A DNA stretch of 51,427 nucleotides. Origin: Hyphomicrobiales bacterium. GTDB taxonomy: Bacteria; Pseudomonadota; Alphaproteobacteria; Rhizobiales; Methyloligellaceae. The notes beneath the pieces were generated by a model. It ran no database searches. It was not told the origin of the DNA and saw nothing but the letters and a program-made list of their open reading frames with translations. Each line of letters opens with the position of its first letter. Within the stretch, counting starts at the first letter, position 1. Location: positions 1 through 51,427 of the forward strand of contig JAJFHO010000051.1 of NCBI GenBank assembly GCA_021775575.1. The letters are read 5' to 3'. This document shows positions 49,413-51,427 of the stretch, piece after piece. Both the position numbers and the translations under genes were made by a program.

Positions 49413-49961
49413 TTATTTGGTGTGGGGCGTATGAGGGCGGTAAACGTTAATAAGGGATTTATCAACCTGTAAGTCCGGGGCGCCGATTAGATCCATGCAG
49501 TCGGTAACTGCGGGGAAGACGGCGTCGAGAGATTCGGCGATGGCCGCAGGCTTTCCCGGTAGGTTTATTATAAGTGTCGAGCCGCGAAGCCCGGCGGTCT
49601 GGCGTGATAGTATAGCGGTCGGAACCTTCTGTAGACCAACGGCGCGCATCAGCTCGCCGAAGCCCGGAAGCTCCTTTTCGATTACATTCTTTGTGGCGTC
49701 TACGGTTATGTCGCGCGGTGCAGGGCCGGTGCCTCCTGTAGTGATAACAATAGAGGCGCCTTCTTCGTCGCAGAGTGAACGAAGCACCTCTTCAAGCCCC
49801 TCCCTCTCGTCGGGCACCACTCGCGTGAGCACCTCCCACTCAGAGGTAATTATATTTTCGAGCCACTCCCTTATGGCGGGGCCGCCCCGGTCCTCGTACT
49901 CGCCTCTACTTGCCCTATCCGAGACGGTTACTATGCCTATGCGAAGTATTTCTTCAGACAT
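49413..49961 (-). CDS. mogA: Molybdopterin adenylyltransferase MogA
   Basis: 182 aa from ATG 49961, overlapping the moeA stop by one base (TGATG); GTG 49964 is an alternative, and AAGGGGG lies five bases before the ATG. TVSDRASRGEYEDRGGPAI, TTGGTGPAPRDITVDAT and TLIINLPGKPAAIAESL are the MogA/MoaB signatures. It adenylylates molybdopterin before Mo insertion by MoeA, encoded just upstream. The C-terminal HTPHTK tail is short. Confidence 0.93.
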   Translation of the reverse strand: MSEEILRIGIVTVSDRASRGEYEDRGGPAIREWLENIITSEWEVLTRVVPDEREGLEEVLRSLCDEEGASIVITTGGTGPAPRDITVDATKNVIEKELPGFGELMRAVGLQKVPTAILSRQTAGLRGSTLIINLPGKPAAIAESLDAVFPAVTDCMDLIGAPDLQVDKSLINVYRPHTPHTK

Positions 49962-51214
49962 CACTCCCCCTTAAAGCCGGGCTCGCTCTGGTAAAATATA
50001 TCATTTAGCGGCTGAACGGTGACAACTTCTCCCTCTTCAAGGCTTGCGCGCGAAGCGGGTACGACCATCAGGGCGTCGGCCTCGACCATGCTCATGAGTA
50101 TGCCGCTCCCCTGAGAACCGGTGCTCCTTACGACCCTTCCCTCGGGCGTATTCTCCACCTTCACCCTCATGAAATGGAGCCGCCCCTCTCTGTCCTTTAC
50201 CGAAGCTCCGAGGCGGGCCTCAAATGTACCTCTGTAAAGATTACCCTTACCCATCATCTTCCTTAAGGCCGGTACGATGAACTGGACGCAGCAGACCATG
50301 CTGGAGACCGGGTTACCGGGGAGGCCGAAGACGAGCGTAGAGTTCTCTCCTTCTCCAGCTCCAAAAGCAAAGGGGTGTCCGGGCCTCAAGGCCACTCTCC
50401 AGAAGAGCATTCTTATGCCAAGCTCTTCTAGGCATGGCCTGACAAAATCGTGGTGTCCGACGGAGACGCCCCCCGAGACGATGAGCACGTCATACTCCAT
50501 GCCCTCTCTTAGCTTCTCTGCCAACTCTTCTCTGGTGTCTCTCGCTATACCAAGGAGCGTTGCGTCTATGCCAAGGGCTTTTAGTTCAGCCATTACAGTG
50601 TAGCTATTGGCGTCCGGGATCTTCGTCTCGTCGAAGGGTTCGCCGAGGGCCTCAAGCTCGTCGCCTGTCGAAAGTATTGCAACGGTTGGCCTTCTAAAGA
50701 CCGGCACCTCTGCGTACTTTACCATTGCGAGCGTACCGAGGGCTGCTGGAGTTATCTCGGTTCCGGCTTTGAGGAGCTTATCGTCTACCTTTAAGTTTTC
50801 ACCGAGGAGTCTTATGTTAGCCCCTTCCCCGGAAGGGACGAGTATCTTTACATTCTCACCGGAGCCGGATGTATCCTCGACTCGTATTACGGTGTCTGCC
50901 CCGTCCGGTACCGGGGCCCCTGTCATTATGCGGGAGGCTTCTCCACTACCGACCGAAACACTTGGCATAGTACCGGCCCTTATGTCGTCAACGACCTTTA
51001 GTATTACCGGCTCGTCTCTCGTTGCGCCGTCGATGTCGGCGAACTTTAACGCGTAGCCGTCCATCGCCGAAATATCGTAGGGCGGGTGATTACGGTTCGA
51101 ATGGACATCTTCGGCAAGGACGCGTCCAAGCGACTCTGTTACCGGCACCTGCTCAACTACCGAGAGATCGATTCTGTCAAGTATAATATCCTGCGCTTCT
51201 ATTACAGTCTTCAT
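49961..51214 (-). CDS. moeA: Molybdopterin molybdenumtransferase MoeA
   Basis: 417 aa. SAMDGYALKFAD near 49-60 and MTGAPVPDGADTVIRVED are domain I/II signatures. ILSTGDELEALGEP, IVSGGVSVGHHDFV and GLPGNPVSSMVCCVQF define the MoeA catalytic domain. It inserts molybdate into adenylylated molybdopterin. Domain IV (C-terminal beta-barrel, GEVVTVQPL) is complete. The start follows the mobA stop by 6 bp and the stop overlaps mogA, so mobA-moeA-mogA form one operon. Confidence 0.95.
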   Translation of the reverse strand: MKTVIEAQDIILDRIDLSVVEQVPVTESLGRVLAEDVHSNRNHPPYDISAMDGYALKFADIDGATRDEPVILKVVDDIRAGTMPSVSVGSGEASRIMTGAPVPDGADTVIRVEDTSGSGENVKILVPSGEGANIRLLGENLKVDDKLLKAGTEITPAALGTLAMVKYAEVPVFRRPTVAILSTGDELEALGEPFDETKIPDANSYTVMAELKALGIDATLLGIARDTREELAEKLREGMEYDVLIVSGGVSVGHHDFVRPCLEELGIRMLFWRVALRPGHPFAFGAGEGENSTLVFGLPGNPVSSMVCCVQFIVPALRKMMGKGNLYRGTFEARLGASVKDREGRLHFMRVKVENTPEGRVVRSTGSQGSGILMSMVEADALMVVPASRASLEEGEVVTVQPLNDIFYQSEPGFKGE

Positions 51215-51220
51215 TACGGC

Positions 51221-51427
51221 TTACTTCTCCTTAATAAATTTTTCGACACCAAGGAGATCTTCCGGGGTGTCGATATCAGTAAAACTAAGTAGTCCCGGGT
51301 CGGCCTTCTTAAGCTCCTCCCCGTCTGCGTAGCGAATATTTAGCCCTTTGGCCTCAGCCTCCTTAAGGAAGTAGGAGAGCCCCCTCTTTCCTTCGAGCAC
51401 GCTCTCCTTTAAGGGCGTAAGGAGGGT
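51221..51427 (-). CDS. mobA: Molybdenum cofactor guanylyltransferase (MobA-like), C-terminal end only
   Basis: 68 residues before a TAA at 51221. The segment LSFTDIDTPEDLLGVEKFIKE is diagnostic of the end of MobA/NTP-transferase proteins (F-x-DIxTPEDL). It immediately precedes moeA (6 bp), whose ribosome site AAGGAG is formed by the last codons of this gene. The N-terminal GTP-binding motif lies outside the window, so the assignment to MobA rather than another NTP transferase relies on this tail and context. Confidence 0.75.
   Translation of the reverse strand, partial: TLLTPLKESVLEGKRGLSYFLKEAEAKGLNIRYADGEELKKADPGLLSFTDIDTPEDLLGVEKFIKEK

Overview
The window reads as chromosome of a diderm (LPS-bearing) bacterium. 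The evidence is a heptose-type LPS core locus, lpxC, lnt, a LapA/LapB-type LPS regulator and many TPR, GAF and HD signalling domains. Base composition is moderately GC-rich by eye. Isoleucine ATA and arginine AGG codons are frequent, and TTG and GTG starts are common. Gene content (a CBS-DRTGG family II pyrophosphatase, ArsS, HD-GYP, fused LapA-LapB) would fit a Desulfobacterota- or Nitrospirota-like lineage, but no rRNA or other decisive marker is present, so this placement is an inference.

Region 1 (about 1-17,600, almost all minus strand) is a long LPS core locus. From a good sigma70-like promoter near 17,570 it reads waaF, gmhB, waaC, a polyprenyl-phosphate-type GT2, an AglD-like membrane protein, a 58-aa Trm112 protein, a WaaG-like GT4 and a WaaP-like kinase. 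After an AT-rich foldback element come a second GT4, two methyltransferases, four more GT9 heptosyltransferase-family genes, a second LPS-kinase-like gene, an FkbM-like protein, the heptose-7-phosphate kinase rfaE1/hldA and, separately promoted, yicC. Six GT9 genes in one locus suggest a long or branched heptose-rich core. An 81-bp tandem duplication lies at the 3' end of one kinase gene.

Region 2 (17,750-21,170, plus strand) has a YjbQ protein that looks leaderless, a PfkB sugar kinase and a methyltransferase. These are followed by an AT-rich orphan gene and two 210-bp direct repeats about 95% identical, which together look like acquired DNA. A bidirectional terminator separates this from a cold-shock gene.

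Region 3 (21,170-33,700) has csp, an orphan arsS, a decayed small reading frame, a YhaM-like OB/HD nuclease with a UDP-sugar epimerase, and an archease-rtcB RNA-ligase pair starting from a leaderless-type promoter. It continues with a 57-aa zinc-ribbon protein ending in DEDYG, gpmI, a fused lapA-lapB, rlmH-rsfS-nadD and rarA.

Region 4 (33,700-46,500, minus) is envelope and housekeeping: CBS-DRTGG pyrophosphatase, an unusual lipoprotein, a voltage-sensor K+ channel with a zinc ribbon, prfB with a programmed +1 frameshift, lnt, a DgkA-PAP2 fusion, ybeY overlapping a 7TM-HD gene by 119 bp, phoH, lpxC with a strong terminator, and nupC.

Region 5 (46,500-51,427, minus) holds an 879-aa PAS/GAF/HD-GYP sensor with a structured leader, and a molybdenum-cofactor set mobA(partial)-moeA-mogA. 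I saw no rRNA, tRNA, CRISPR array or intact transposase gene. No defence system could be named. The most novel-looking material is the 19.8-21.1 kb orphan-plus-repeats segment, the repeat structures inside the LPS locus, the small DEDYG protein and the fused envelope proteins.
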